A DNA stretch of 7,044 bases from JACQNR01 sp049515175 (GTDB lineage Bacteria; Acidobacteriota; Terriglobia; UBA7540), in contig JBEKUI010000241.1 in assembly GCA_049515175.1 (NCBI GenBank), positions 1-7,044 on the forward strand, given 5' to 3'. Shown piece after piece: positions 1-5,100 of this stretch (its first letter is position 1; each line of letters opens with the position of its first letter). The notes under the pieces were generated by a model. That model ran no database searches. It was not told where the DNA came from and was given only the letters and a program-made list of their open reading frames with translations. A program made the position numbers and the translations under genes.

Positions 1-2
1 CC

Positions 3-560
3 GTCGTGATCATCGATGAGCTCCCGGACAACTTGGAAAATGTGCTGGCGCGAAAATTCAAATTCGGTGTCGAGGTGTTGGAACTGGCGCGTTACGAAAA
101 TGAGCATGGAGAACGCTTCTACCATTTTGAGCCCTTCCTGGCCGATCTCAGTGAAGGTGTTAGCGCTCCCATCGAAGGCGGGGAGTCGGTCCCAGAGCCC
201 GTGGACGCGAGCGAACTCGACACCGTTGTGGTGCCGGCGCGCGAAGATGGGTTTCAGGAGACTTTCCTCGGCGAGAACCGCTGGTACGCGATAAGGATCC
301 ACGGCACGATGCGACCCCAGATCAAGTACATTGCCGCATACCGGGTTTTGCCAACGTCAGCGATTACTCACATCGCTCCAGTGAGTTCGGTAGAACCCTG
401 GAAAGACACTGCGAAATTCGTTGTGAATTTTTCTGAGCCAGCTAAGCAAATCGGGCCAATTCCACTGGTGAAAGGGGGCCGGGTTAAGGCTCCCCAAAAC
501 CTACGTTATACGACACGCGAGAAGCTCATGGCCGCGAGGTCACTTGAAGACCTCTGGTGA
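3..560 (+). CDS. C-terminal part of a DUF91/NucS-like nuclease-related protein (5' end cut by window edge)
   Basis: The frame is open to the left edge, so the GTG at 6 is probably internal and this is the 3' portion of a longer gene; it ends with TGA at 558-560. The opening residues (VVIIDELPDNLENV, then GVEVLELARYENEHGERFYHFEPFL) follow a pattern I associate with the end of the nuclease domain in DUF91/NucS-like proteins: a hydrophobic strand, an acidic DE, then a 'xVEVLELxRY' strand. Residues about 50-85 form a variable linker. Residues 88-184 are a second conserved block (WYAIRI, then KYIAAYRVLPTSAITHIAPVSS, then LRYTTREKL), which I recall as a separate C-terminal domain in such proteins. 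Its fold could be PUA/EVE-like, but that is a guess. It converges on the broken restriction-modification gene, which fits a defence neighbourhood. No catalytic motif can be checked because the N-terminus lies outside the window. Confidence 0.6.
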   Translation, partial: VVIIDELPDNLENVLARKFKFGVEVLELARYENEHGERFYHFEPFLADLSEGVSAPIEGGESVPEPVDASELDTVVVPAREDGFQETFLGENRWYAIRIHGTMRPQIKYIAAYRVLPTSAITHIAPVSSVEPWKDTAKFVVNFSEPAKQIGPIPLVKGGRVKAPQNLRYTTREKLMAARSLEDLW

Positions 561-602
561 CGAGTGGGATTCATTTGTCTTTGAGGTTCCTCTAGGCGAC
601 CG

Positions 603-1090
603 CTAAAACATCTGTTCCTGGCTGGCCTTCGTCTTCCGCTCGGCTTTGGCGAAGGTTTCAACGCGGTGGGCGGGGTATTCGAGCTTCTTGCCCGCCAGCA
701 GTTCCGCGATGGTGAGGATTTGAAGGCGGGGCTAGCGGCCCGGAAAATCCTTCGGCTCATAGAAACCCGCTGCGGCCGCTTCCGTGAGCATGGGCTTGGG
801 GGGCTCGCGCAGGGTGATGAGCGCGCCGAGGGCGGCCTTCTCGCGCTCGATCACGCCTTTCAGGTCGCGCACGTGGTTCACGCCGACGTAGCCGCTCTTC
901 ACCTGCACGATCACCTGCTTGGCCTGGCCGCTCTTGTCGTCGAAAAAGTTGATGTAGCCGTCGATGCCCGTATCCGCGCCCTTCTTGTAGTCCTTGGCGG
1001 GCCGCGCGTTCACCAGGTCCACCGCCCACGACTCGAACTGGTGCGGGCTGATTTCCTTCAGCGCGTCGGCTGCTCGCGGGTTCATCGGCA
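603..1090 (-). pseudogene. C-terminal Mrr-like endonuclease end of a methyltransferase-nuclease fusion, with in-frame amber codon
   Basis: From about 1085 downward the minus strand reads ISPHQFESWAVDLVNARP, then KKGADTGIDGYINFF and QVIVQVKSG. This is the Mrr_cat/PD-(D/E)XK type restriction nuclease domain found at the C-terminus of a family of site-specific DNA methyltransferases. The catalytic pattern is visible as an acidic residue in QFESW, the D of GIDG, and Q-x-K in QVKSG. The frame meets TAG at 732-734, then continues in the same frame for 42 more residues (PRLQILTIAELLAGKKLEYP and onward) to a TAG at 603-605. The family normally has a tyrosine before PRxQILTI, so TAC to TAG explains the break by one base. 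No ribosome binding site precedes the ATGs at 1124, 1091 or 1085, and the methylase part is absent. I read it as the broken 3' end of the gene whose 5' end is at 2150-2500. A translated 130-residue nuclease fragment is possible but unlikely to be functional. Confidence 0.8.
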
Positions 1091-1148
1091 TGCTTATGAT
1101 TCTGTACGTTGGCACAGCCGCCAAGCGTGGCCGTCTCCGGTCTGCGTG

Positions 1149-1523
1149 CTATACGAGGTCCCCGTTTTCGATGTCCCGGCCGACCGCTCGCAGAGCTATC
1201 CGATCCCTGTCCTCGGGCGGTATGTTCTGCAGGATTGCACTCAATGTCGTGACAGCTCTCTGACGAGCGTAGAACTTCACGAGGTGATCAACCACGAAGC
1301 ACGCGGCCAGCAGGGTCGCGGCCCAGAAAAGGGAAGCCAAAAAATAAATCGCAATCGCCCCACCGGTCAGGAATGCAATGGTTATGCGCCCGAGAAAGCG
1401 CTTTGCCACGGGATATTCCAGTGGCTGGTACAGTCTTGTCTTGTAGCGGAATTTCCCTAGATAGAGGATTCTTACCAGAAACGGCAGCACGCTTACAATC
1501 GCAATAATCTCAGGACTGGTCAA
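1149..1523 (-). CDS. Small membrane protein of unknown function
   Basis: This is a 124-residue frame starting at TTG (1523) and ending in TAG (1149-1151). I do not recognise the family. Three hydrophobic stretches are visible: residues 5-22 (IIAIVSVLPFLVRILYL), and a long apolar region at 46-83 that is long enough for two closely spaced helices (IAFLTGGAIAIYFLASL, then FWAATLLAACFVVDHLV). Basic residues between the first and second helices (KFRYKTRLY) and after the third (KFYARQR) flank the membrane part. A polar tail of about 40 residues follows. The start is uncertain: AAGGGA lies only two bases from the TTG, and the in-frame GTG at residue 12 is an alternative that would trim the first helix. 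It lies 96 bp downstream of the other minus-strand membrane gene, inside the gap of the broken restriction-modification gene, so the two may have arrived together as cargo. Confidence 0.55.
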   Translation of the reverse strand: MTSPEIIAIVSVLPFLVRILYLGKFRYKTRLYQPLEYPVAKRFLGRITIAFLTGGAIAIYFLASLFWAATLLAACFVVDHLVKFYARQRAVTTLSAILQNIPPEDRDRIALRAVGRDIENGDLV

Positions 1524-1619
1524 TGTCCCTTAACCCCCCACCCCCGTAGCTACGAGAGTCAATTTTCGGCTAGCGGACGGGCAGCAGATCCGTTACGGCG
1601 AAATGCGACGGAACCCTTT
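1524..1619 (-). other. Intergenic spacer with G-rich tract and perfect palindrome
   Basis: This spacer lies between the two small membrane genes. On the minus strand it contains a G-rich run at 1526-1545 (GGGGG-T-GGGGGG-TTAA-GGG), immediately before the TTG start of the downstream gene. It also has the 10-base palindrome CGTAGCTACG at 1545-1554. I looked for integron attC core sites here and found only imperfect matches. No obvious terminator or promoter is seen, so co-transcription of the two genes is possible. Confidence 0.3.
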
Positions 1620-2063
1620 CTAGGCGCTGGGCATGGTCCGAAGGGCAACTTCCCTGATGTCCGAGGCAAGCTTTGCGAAACGCTGCGTGAATTGAGTGAT
1701 GTCATGTTGATTGTCAAAGTCACGCGTCGCTTCTACCCAGCGGTTGAGGGCGTTGAGTTCCTCCAGCTCCCTCGCGATGAACAGTCGATCTCTGAGGATT
1801 CCGGAGGAGACCCTCTCCGCCCTGTCGCGGGCCCGCTGTTCGTCCGGACCTGTGGCGATTCCTGCGCTTCCGTACCGGACTATGGTTGAGAAGGCTTCAG
1901 TGATTGCACCCAAAACCTCCCGGTATTCTTGCTTCTTATTCTCGACGACCCAACGCTCCGTCTGGAGGCGTTTCGATAACGCATGGCCATAGCGCACACC
2001 TACGAGCGGCCCAAGAGCCGCCCAGATTCCCAAGATAATGGTGGTTGGCACGAGAAAGTCCAT
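1620..2063 (-). CDS. Membrane-anchored helical protein of unknown function
   Basis: This is a 147-residue protein if the ATG at 2063 is used (MDFLVPTTIILG and onward), ending in TAG at 1620-1622. The frame extends further upstream, but that extension reads into methylase sequence in another frame, so the ATG at 2063 is preferred; a GGGG run lies just upstream. Residues 3-24 form one hydrophobic N-terminal helix (FLVPTTIILGIWAALGPLVG). The rest is highly charged and helix-like, with a likely coiled coil in ERWVVENKKQEYREVLGAIT and RLFIARELEELNALNRWVEA. This layout of one N-terminal anchor plus a cytoplasmic helical bundle is common among unnamed bacterial proteins that start with a short membrane helix. 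I assign no function. It is encoded where the middle of the methyltransferase should be and points the same way as its neighbours. Confidence 0.6.
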   Translation of the reverse strand: MDFLVPTTIILGIWAALGPLVGVRYGHALSKRLQTERWVVENKKQEYREVLGAITEAFSTIVRYGSAGIATGPDEQRARDRAERVSSGILRDRLFIARELEELNALNRWVEATRDFDNQHDITQFTQRFAKLASDIREVALRTMPSA

Positions 2064-2099
2064 TTGTGCACCCCATGTACGTTCAGCAATGCCGAAATA

Positions 2100-2129
2100 A
2101 TTGTAGGGTTGAGAAATACCCCGCACCAA
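2100..2129 (-). promoter_or_regulatory. Candidate promoter for the 147-residue membrane protein gene
   Basis: Read on the minus strand, TTGGTG (2124-2129) and TACAAT (2100-2105) are separated by 18 bases. They lie 37 bases upstream of the ATG at 2063. The elements sit just beyond the point where methylase homology ends, so they would belong to the inserted segment rather than the old gene. This is sequence match only. Confidence 0.3.
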
Positions 2130-2149
2130 TAATCCACGACGACCAGCGT

Positions 2150-2500
2150 CAGACGCTTTAGTGCCACAAGGCAACTCGCCATCGTGGTCAGAAAGGCCAT
2201 CATGTCGTTGCGGGCCAGGAAGGCGAGCAGCGCCTGCATCAGGTCGGCGAGCTTGCGCGGGCCGCTCTCGACGATCTCCCTGTACACAGCCTCCGCCTCC
2301 TGGCTCCACTGCCAGGTGTCCTCGAAGGCCGTGATCTGCGCGGCGGATTCTTCGCCGCTCTTTTCCTTGAAGAGCACGTTATACGTGGCGCTGGAGTTGA
2401 ACGGCGGGTCGAGGTAGATCAGATCAACGCTGGCGTCGGGGACATACTCGCGGAGGATTTTCAGATTGTCGCCGAAGTAGAGTTTGTTTTTCTCGTCCAT
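2150..2500 (-). pseudogene. N-terminal fragment of a DNA methyltransferase (DPPF class), truncated
   Basis: The ATG at 2500 begins MDEKNKLYFGDNLKILREYV, followed by SVDLIYLDPPFNSSATYNVLF. This is the start of a site-specific DNA methyltransferase of the amino-methylating (adenine-N6 or cytosine-N4) type. The catalytic D-P-P-F motif lies at residues 31-34. Family resemblance continues through NDMMAFLTTMASCLVALKR (residues about 98-116). It stops abruptly at about 2150, where HRVLKPTGSxYLHCDPTASHY is expected. The frame then runs to a stop at 2000 through unrelated sequence. The target recognition part and the S-adenosylmethionine-binding FxGxG segment are gone. The matching C-terminal nuclease end lies at 603-1090 in the same orientation. 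No good ribosome binding site precedes 2500; a REP-like element occupies that place. It is almost certainly non-functional. Confidence 0.85.
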
Positions 2501-2509
2501 GTTGCTGCC

Positions 2510-2561
2510 GTAGCGCCGCCATCTTGGCGGCAAATACAAGCCGGCTGGAAGCCGGCGCTAC
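2510..2561. repeat. REP-like double hairpin (cruciform) upstream of the methylase start
   Basis: The outer arms GTAGCGCC (2510-2517) and GGCGCTAC (2554-2561) are exact reverse complements and enclose two further hairpins. The first is GCCGCC-ATCTT-GGCGGC (2515-2531), the second GCCGGC-TGGAA-GCCGGC (2540-2556). Together they can fold as a three-way junction. The phrase 'GCCGGCTTCCAGCCGGC', with GTAGCGC at its edge, is the form of dispersed extragenic palindromes seen in many copies in Acidobacteria-, Verrucomicrobia- and Planctomycetes-type genomes, often mobilised by RAYT (TnpA-REP) enzymes. That is family knowledge; copy number in this genome cannot be seen here. It lies nine bases from the methylase ATG. 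Confidence 0.75.
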
Positions 2562-2608
2562 GATGTTGGCGAGAGCATAACATAAGCAGGTGCACGTCGC
2601 GCATCCAT
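2558..2608 (-). other. Possible 16-codon leader ORF with strong ribosome binding site
   Basis: On the minus strand GGAGGAA (2615-2621) stands six bases before an ATG at 2606-2608. The frame reads MDARRAPAYVMLSPTS and ends at a TAG (2558-2560) made by the arm of the REP-like element. It is in the same reading frame as the methylase start at 2500. It may be a real short leader, or the former start of the methylase gene, now separated from the body by the repeat. The inverted repeat CATCGG / CCGATG (2606-2611 and 2620-2625) overlaps the ribosome binding site. No homology is recognised. Confidence 0.3.
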
Positions 2609-2673
2609 CGGCGCTTCCTCCGATGAATCTGGGGAATGGATAAAGGGCGCACCAACTGCCCGGCAGCCAGGTC

Positions 2674-3411
2674 TTACGCGAAGCAGGAATCTTCCACGAG
2701 GATGGCGTGGACTTCTTTGGGGCCGTGGACGCCGCGGATGAGGATTTGTTCGATGTCGGCGGTGCGGCTCGGGCCAGTGATGAAGACCACAGAACGGCCG
2801 GGGAGGGGCGCCTCGGGGTCGCGCGGGACAGGCAGCCGCTCAAGAACTTCCTCCAGCGTCGCCAGCACCTGGGAGCGGCGATACAACGCGATGTGCACAG
2901 GCGGGGCGAGCGAGGCCAGTTGCGCGCCTTCCGTCAGGCTGGTCAGAACCAGGCTCCCGGATTCCGCCAGCACAAACTCCACCCCGGTGATTCCCACCTC
3001 TGCCACGAAGGCGCGCTCGCGGAAAGTCCTTTTCTCGTCCGCTTCGGCCGCTTCGACGCTGGGCTCGGAGCAACTCGCTACTGCAAGACCCCAAGATTCG
3101 ATCTTCCTCGCCAGCCCGAGGTCTCTCAGAAGGGGATTGCAGGATAAAACTACGGAACTTGTATGGCGATCCCCTAGGATCTTATGAAGGGTATTCTCAA
3201 GCTGGGGCCCATCGGTAGCGCGAGAGGCACATCCGGCCACCTTCTCGAGTTCCTGCTCGAACCTGGTCACAACCTGGTCGGGCGGAATCGGCGCCAGGAC
3301 CGGTCCCAAGGGAGGGAAAAGGCCCTCCGGCGCGCGAGCAGGGGCGGACTGGTCCGGGGTTCGGCCCAGTGCGGCTCGAATCCTCCCTAGCATGTCCTCA
3401 CGGGTAGCCAT
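2674..3411 (-). CDS. lutC: LutC/YkgG-type LUD-domain protein (lactate utilization protein C family)
   Basis: This is a complete 245-residue protein beginning MATREDMLGRIRAALGR, a typical N-terminus of this family, and ending in TAA (2674-2676). Conserved blocks of the LUD domain are present: GVEFVLAESGSLVLT (residues 143-157), SLAPPVHIALY (168-178), ITGPSRTADIE (211-221) and GVHGP (227-231). The last two are the family signature. In Bacillus-type LutABC, the C subunit works in the cytoplasm with two iron-sulfur proteins in oxidation of L-lactate to pyruvate. Here no lutA or lutB is adjacent: the upstream neighbour is a divergent dksA-like gene and downstream lies decayed DNA, so the partners may be elsewhere. 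The start has no clear ribosome binding site; ATG at 3393 (MLGRIRAALGR) is an alternative but would place GAGG only two bases away. The function is inferred from family membership. Confidence 0.88.
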   Translation of the reverse strand: MATREDMLGRIRAALGRTPDQSAPARAPEGLFPPLGPVLAPIPPDQVVTRFEQELEKVAGCASRATDGPQLENTLHKILGDRHTSSVVLSCNPLLRDLGLARKIESWGLAVASCSEPSVEAAEADEKRTFRERAFVAEVGITGVEFVLAESGSLVLTSLTEGAQLASLAPPVHIALYRRSQVLATLEEVLERLPVPRDPEAPLPGRSVVFITGPSRTADIEQILIRGVHGPKEVHAILVEDSCFA

Positions 3412-3614
3412 AATCTCGAAGGCGAATTCTCTATCACATATTGCCCTCGTTTCCAAGAGTAATAACCACAACGAATTGATAATAAAGGAAATATGGGCCT
3501 AACGGAAAATGCCAAAACGCCGCTATAATTGTGCAACCTTCCTTCCCATTGGATCATCCGATGAGGCAGGTATCAGGGGTTTTGGCTTTGCCCAACTGAT
3601 GTAAAGGACAATGT
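3412..3614. other. Divergent intergenic region between lutC-like and dksA-like genes
   Basis: These 203 bp are AT-rich compared with the flanks and must carry promoters for both directions. On the plus strand TATAAT (3524-3529) is a perfect -10 hexamer, but 17 bases upstream lies only AACGGA, so recognition would need an activator or another sigma determinant. Transcription from it would give a leader of roughly 80 nt before the dksA-like start. On the minus strand I see no convincing -35/-10 pair. Confidence 0.45.
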
Positions 3615-3965
3615 ATGGCAACTGCGTTGAAAACAAGAAAGTCCTCGTATCGAGCCCTCCTGCTCAAAAAGCGGCAGGAACTCTTGGGTTCCGGTCGAAG
3701 GCGTCCAGAGGCTTTGGCAATGAGCCTTCAGACACCGGACGAAGTGGAGTTTGCGATCCGCACCGCCCAGCAGGATCTTACGGCTGCGACGCTGGAACTC
3801 CGCTCCCAGATGTTGAAGGAAGTGGAGAACGCCCTGCGACGCGTAGCGGGCGGCACCTACGGCGAATGCGAAGGGTGTGGCGACGAAATCTCCGCCAACC
3901 GCCTCAAGGCGATCCCTTGGGCACGGTATTGCTTGACCTGCCAGGAACTTCGGTCTAAGAACTAA
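3615..3965 (+). CDS. DksA/TraR-family C4 zinc-finger regulator
   Basis: This is a 116-residue protein. The N-terminal two thirds are charged and helical (YRALLLKKRQELLG; PDEVEFAIRTAQQDL; ELRSQMLKEVENALRRV), which fits the coiled-coil hairpin that DksA-like proteins insert into the RNA polymerase secondary channel. The C-terminus has a C4 zinc finger with Cys85-x2-Cys88-x17-Cys106-x2-Cys109. It is embedded in the family phrases GTYGECEGCGDEIS, RLKAIPWARYCLTCQE. AAAGGA (3603-3608) lies six bases before the ATG at 3615; another ATG four bases earlier is out of frame. It is shorter than E. coli DksA (151 residues), as in many Acidobacteria- and delta-proteobacteria-type paralogues. The role would be modulation of transcription initiation, possibly with ppGpp. 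Whether this copy has the acidic tip needed for DksA activity is unclear (D42, E43, E45 are candidates), so no gene symbol is given. Confidence 0.9.
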   Translation: MATALKTRKSSYRALLLKKRQELLGSGRRRPEALAMSLQTPDEVEFAIRTAQQDLTAATLELRSQMLKEVENALRRVAGGTYGECEGCGDEISANRLKAIPWARYCLTCQELRSKN

Positions 3966-4170
3966 CCGTCTCCTTCCATTCAATCCGGGAAGTGCTGCGG
4001 CGCGAGGGTGGACGTGTGCCCGCCTCGCGATGGTGGTACCGCAGCGGGGACGCACTCGCCAGGCGCCGCCGTGCCGATCGCCACGCGCACGGCGCGGAAT
4101 CCGCCGTTGGGGCACGGCTTGAAGAATTGCCTCGACTGGTTTTCTCTTCTGCAGGCGCGCGCAAAAACTT
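3966..4170 (+). other. Structured spacer downstream of the dksA-like gene, with T-box-core-like sequence
   Basis: No gene is supported here. The stretch holds a strong bulged hairpin. The continuous arm GCTGCGGCGCGAGG (3994-4007) pairs with CCTCGCG (4023-4029) and, after a nine-base bulge, CCGCAGC (4039-4045). The bulge and second arm spell GGTGGTACCGC (4032-4042), eleven bases identical to the T-box core. Further on, GCCGTGC (4068-4074) can pair with either of two copies of GCACGGC (4087-4093 or 4112-4118), two mutually exclusive folds. No poly-T follows directly; the T-rich stretch comes only at 4140-4149. It could be a dksA 3' structure, a small RNA or a decayed leader. Confidence 0.35.
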
Positions 4171-4199
4171 TTGGACAATGGCGCGGATTGGGTTAGAAT
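4171..4199 (+). promoter_or_regulatory. Promoter of the ferredoxin gene
   Basis: TTGGAC (4171-4176) and TAGAAT (4194-4199) are spaced by 17 bases, a good match to a housekeeping sigma promoter. Transcription would start near 4206, giving a purine-rich leader of about 76 nt before the ferredoxin start at 4282. Confidence 0.6.
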
Positions 4200-4281
4200 A
4201 TCTTTTCCCTTCCGCTTCGCGCTGCGATGCCGCCCAGGGAGAAGGGCGGGGAGGGGCGAGACATCTGAGGAGGCTTGCCGC

Positions 4282-4542
4282 ATGGCGTACATAATTGCTG
4301 AACCCTGCGTGAACACCAAGGACACGGCCTGCGTGGATGTGTGCCCCGTTGACTGCATCCACCCGCGCAAGGACGAGGCCAACTTCGCCGACCACGCGCA
4401 GATTTACATCGACCCCGTCGAGTGCATCGACTGCGGCGCTTGCGTGCCGGTCTGCCCGGTCTCCGCCATCTTCCCGCTCGAGGACCTGCCGGAGAAGTGG
4501 AAGGCCTTCACCGAAATCAACGCCGCCTACTATCAGAAGTAA
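4282..4542 (+). CDS. fdxA: Seven-iron (3Fe-4S/4Fe-4S) ferredoxin
   Basis: This is an 86-residue cytoplasmic electron carrier. The ATG at 4282 is chosen because GAGGAGG (4267-4273) lies eight bases upstream, whereas the frame upstream of it has no such signal. The cysteines are Cys9-x7-Cys17-x3-Cys21-Pro-x2-Cys25 and Cys48-x2-Cys51-x2-Cys54-x3-Cys58-Pro. This is the spacing of seven-iron ferredoxins such as Azotobacter FdI. By analogy Cys9, 17 and 58 would hold the 3Fe-4S cluster, and Cys21, 48, 51 and 54 the 4Fe-4S cluster. The phrases ACVDVCPVDCIHP and CIDCGACVPVCPVSAIF are family signatures. The C-terminal tail (EKWKAFTEINAAYYQK) is also usual for FdxA-like proteins. It has its own promoter and appears monocistronic. 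The redox partner cannot be told from the neighbourhood. Confidence 0.93.
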   Translation: MAYIIAEPCVNTKDTACVDVCPVDCIHPRKDEANFADHAQIYIDPVECIDCGACVPVCPVSAIFPLEDLPEKWKAFTEINAAYYQK

Positions 4543-4555
4543 TTGCCTGAACTCC

Positions 4556-4593
4556 GCATGCCGCCGTAGCGCATCCCGTCGCGGCGGCGATGC
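4556..4593 (+). terminator. Hairpin just after the ferredoxin gene (possible terminator)
   Basis: GCCGCCG (4560-4566) pairs with CGGCGGC (4582-4588), and the stem can be extended by GCAT (4556-4559) with ATGC (4590-4593) around a single bulged G. It begins 13 bases after the stop codon. No T-tract follows, so it may be a processing or stability hairpin rather than an intrinsic terminator. Confidence 0.35.
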
Positions 4594-4678
4594 TCTGCAA
4601 CTCCTTCCCCATCAATCCCGTGATAGCTCGTTCTTGCTGAACTAGCGTCCTGAAAAGGGCCTGGAAATGAATTGCCTA

Positions 4679-4698
4679 CCTACCGGCCAGTCGGTAGG
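4679..4698. promoter_or_regulatory. TetR-operator-like palindrome
   Basis: CCTACCG (4679-4685) and CGGTAGG (4692-4698) are exact reverse complements around GCCAGT. The form, TACCG-n6-CGGTA with near-symmetric centre, closely resembles the ACCGACCGGTCGGT-type operators bound by many TetR/AcrR regulators. No tetR gene is adjacent in the window, so it may be an orphan site or a chance palindrome. Confidence 0.35.
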
Positions 4699-4937
4699 CG
4701 AAGCAGCAACTTCCCGCTACCCGCTTTCCTCCATGGGTCCAATGACCCGATCACCCGAGGGCTCCGCCCCCGACACCTGTTCTTCCTCCCCCTTCGTTCA
4801 TCGTTCATCATTCAGCCTTCATCCTTGGTTTTTCTTCCTCAATCGCCCAATCACCCGATGGCCCGATCTCTCTAGTGCCTGGCCTCTGGAACCTGGCCGC
4901 CGACCTTTTGTCCCTTGCTTTGGCCCGCCCATAGTTG

Positions 4938-4966
4938 TATATCAGTGTTCTTATCGCGGCGGTCAA
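4938..4966 (-). promoter_or_regulatory. Possible minus-strand promoter in the gene-free stretch
   Basis: Read on the minus strand, TTGACC (4961-4966) is followed after 17 bases by GATATA (4938-4943). A TATACA hexamer overlaps it at 19 bases. Transcription would run leftward through the repeats toward 4680, where no coding frame is convincing. It could serve an unannotated RNA or be a remnant. Confidence 0.3.
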
Positions 4967-5025
4967 ATAGGCGCGCGGGGATAGTTGAATGGTAAACGCG
5001 GCCCGGCGGCGCGTTCTTCTTGTAG

Positions 5026-5050
5026 CGCGGAGTTGATCTGGAACTCCGCG
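5026..5050. repeat. Perfect 9-bp-stem hairpin upstream of the toxin-antitoxin operon
   Basis: CGCGGAGTT (5026-5034) and AACTCCGCG (5042-5050) pair exactly around a seven-base loop GATCTGG. On the plus strand GCTTGTTTCTT follows, a weak T-rich tail, so it could terminate plus-strand transcription before the higBA promoter. A smaller hairpin (ACCCG / CGGGT, 5075-5088) follows. Confidence 0.35.
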
Positions 5051-5100
5051 GCTTGTTTCTTACCCAGGGAATCTACCCGGTCGCGGGTGGAAAAAGATCC

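Larger units (their letters stand above)
4594..5100. other. Gene-free low-complexity stretch
   Basis: About 500 bp without a convincing gene. The longest plus-strand frame (4667-4984) has low-complexity S/P/R-rich composition, no ribosome binding site and no recognisable domain. The stretch holds four degenerate heptamers in tandem (TCGTTCA, TCGTTCA, TCATTCA, GCCTTCA; 4794-4821). It also holds two related 18-mers (4741-4758 and 4841-4858, three mismatches), each ending ATCACCCGA. Similar GATCACCCGAT / TTCATCGTTCATC spacers are common between acidobacterial genes, as I recall. The individual hairpins and the possible promoter are listed separately. Confidence 0.5.

Noticed and set aside
666..1460. 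264-codon plus-strand frame opposite the nuclease fragment
   Set aside because: It is antisense to conserved Mrr-like coding sequence and to the 124-residue membrane gene; its translation is H/V/R-rich with no recognisable domain.
1524..1619. Possible integron attC site between the two small genes
   Set aside because: The best core matches (GTTAAGG and CCGTAAC) each deviate from GTTRRRY/RYYYAAC and the intervening arms do not pair.
3573..4395. Long minus-strand frames over the dksA-like gene and the spacer
   Set aside because: They are shadows of the DksA coding sequence and of GC-rich spacer; no ribosome binding site and composition unlike real proteins.
4667..4984. 105-codon plus-strand frame in the gene-free stretch
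   Set aside because: S/P/R-rich translation generated by short T/C-rich repeats, no ribosome binding site, no domain.
4970..5050. tRNA-like stretch (GGGGATAGTTGAATGGTAAAC resembles a D-arm)
   Set aside because: No matching acceptor stem, no anticodon arm and no GTTCGA-type T-loop; the following hairpin has a 9-bp stem unlike a T-arm.
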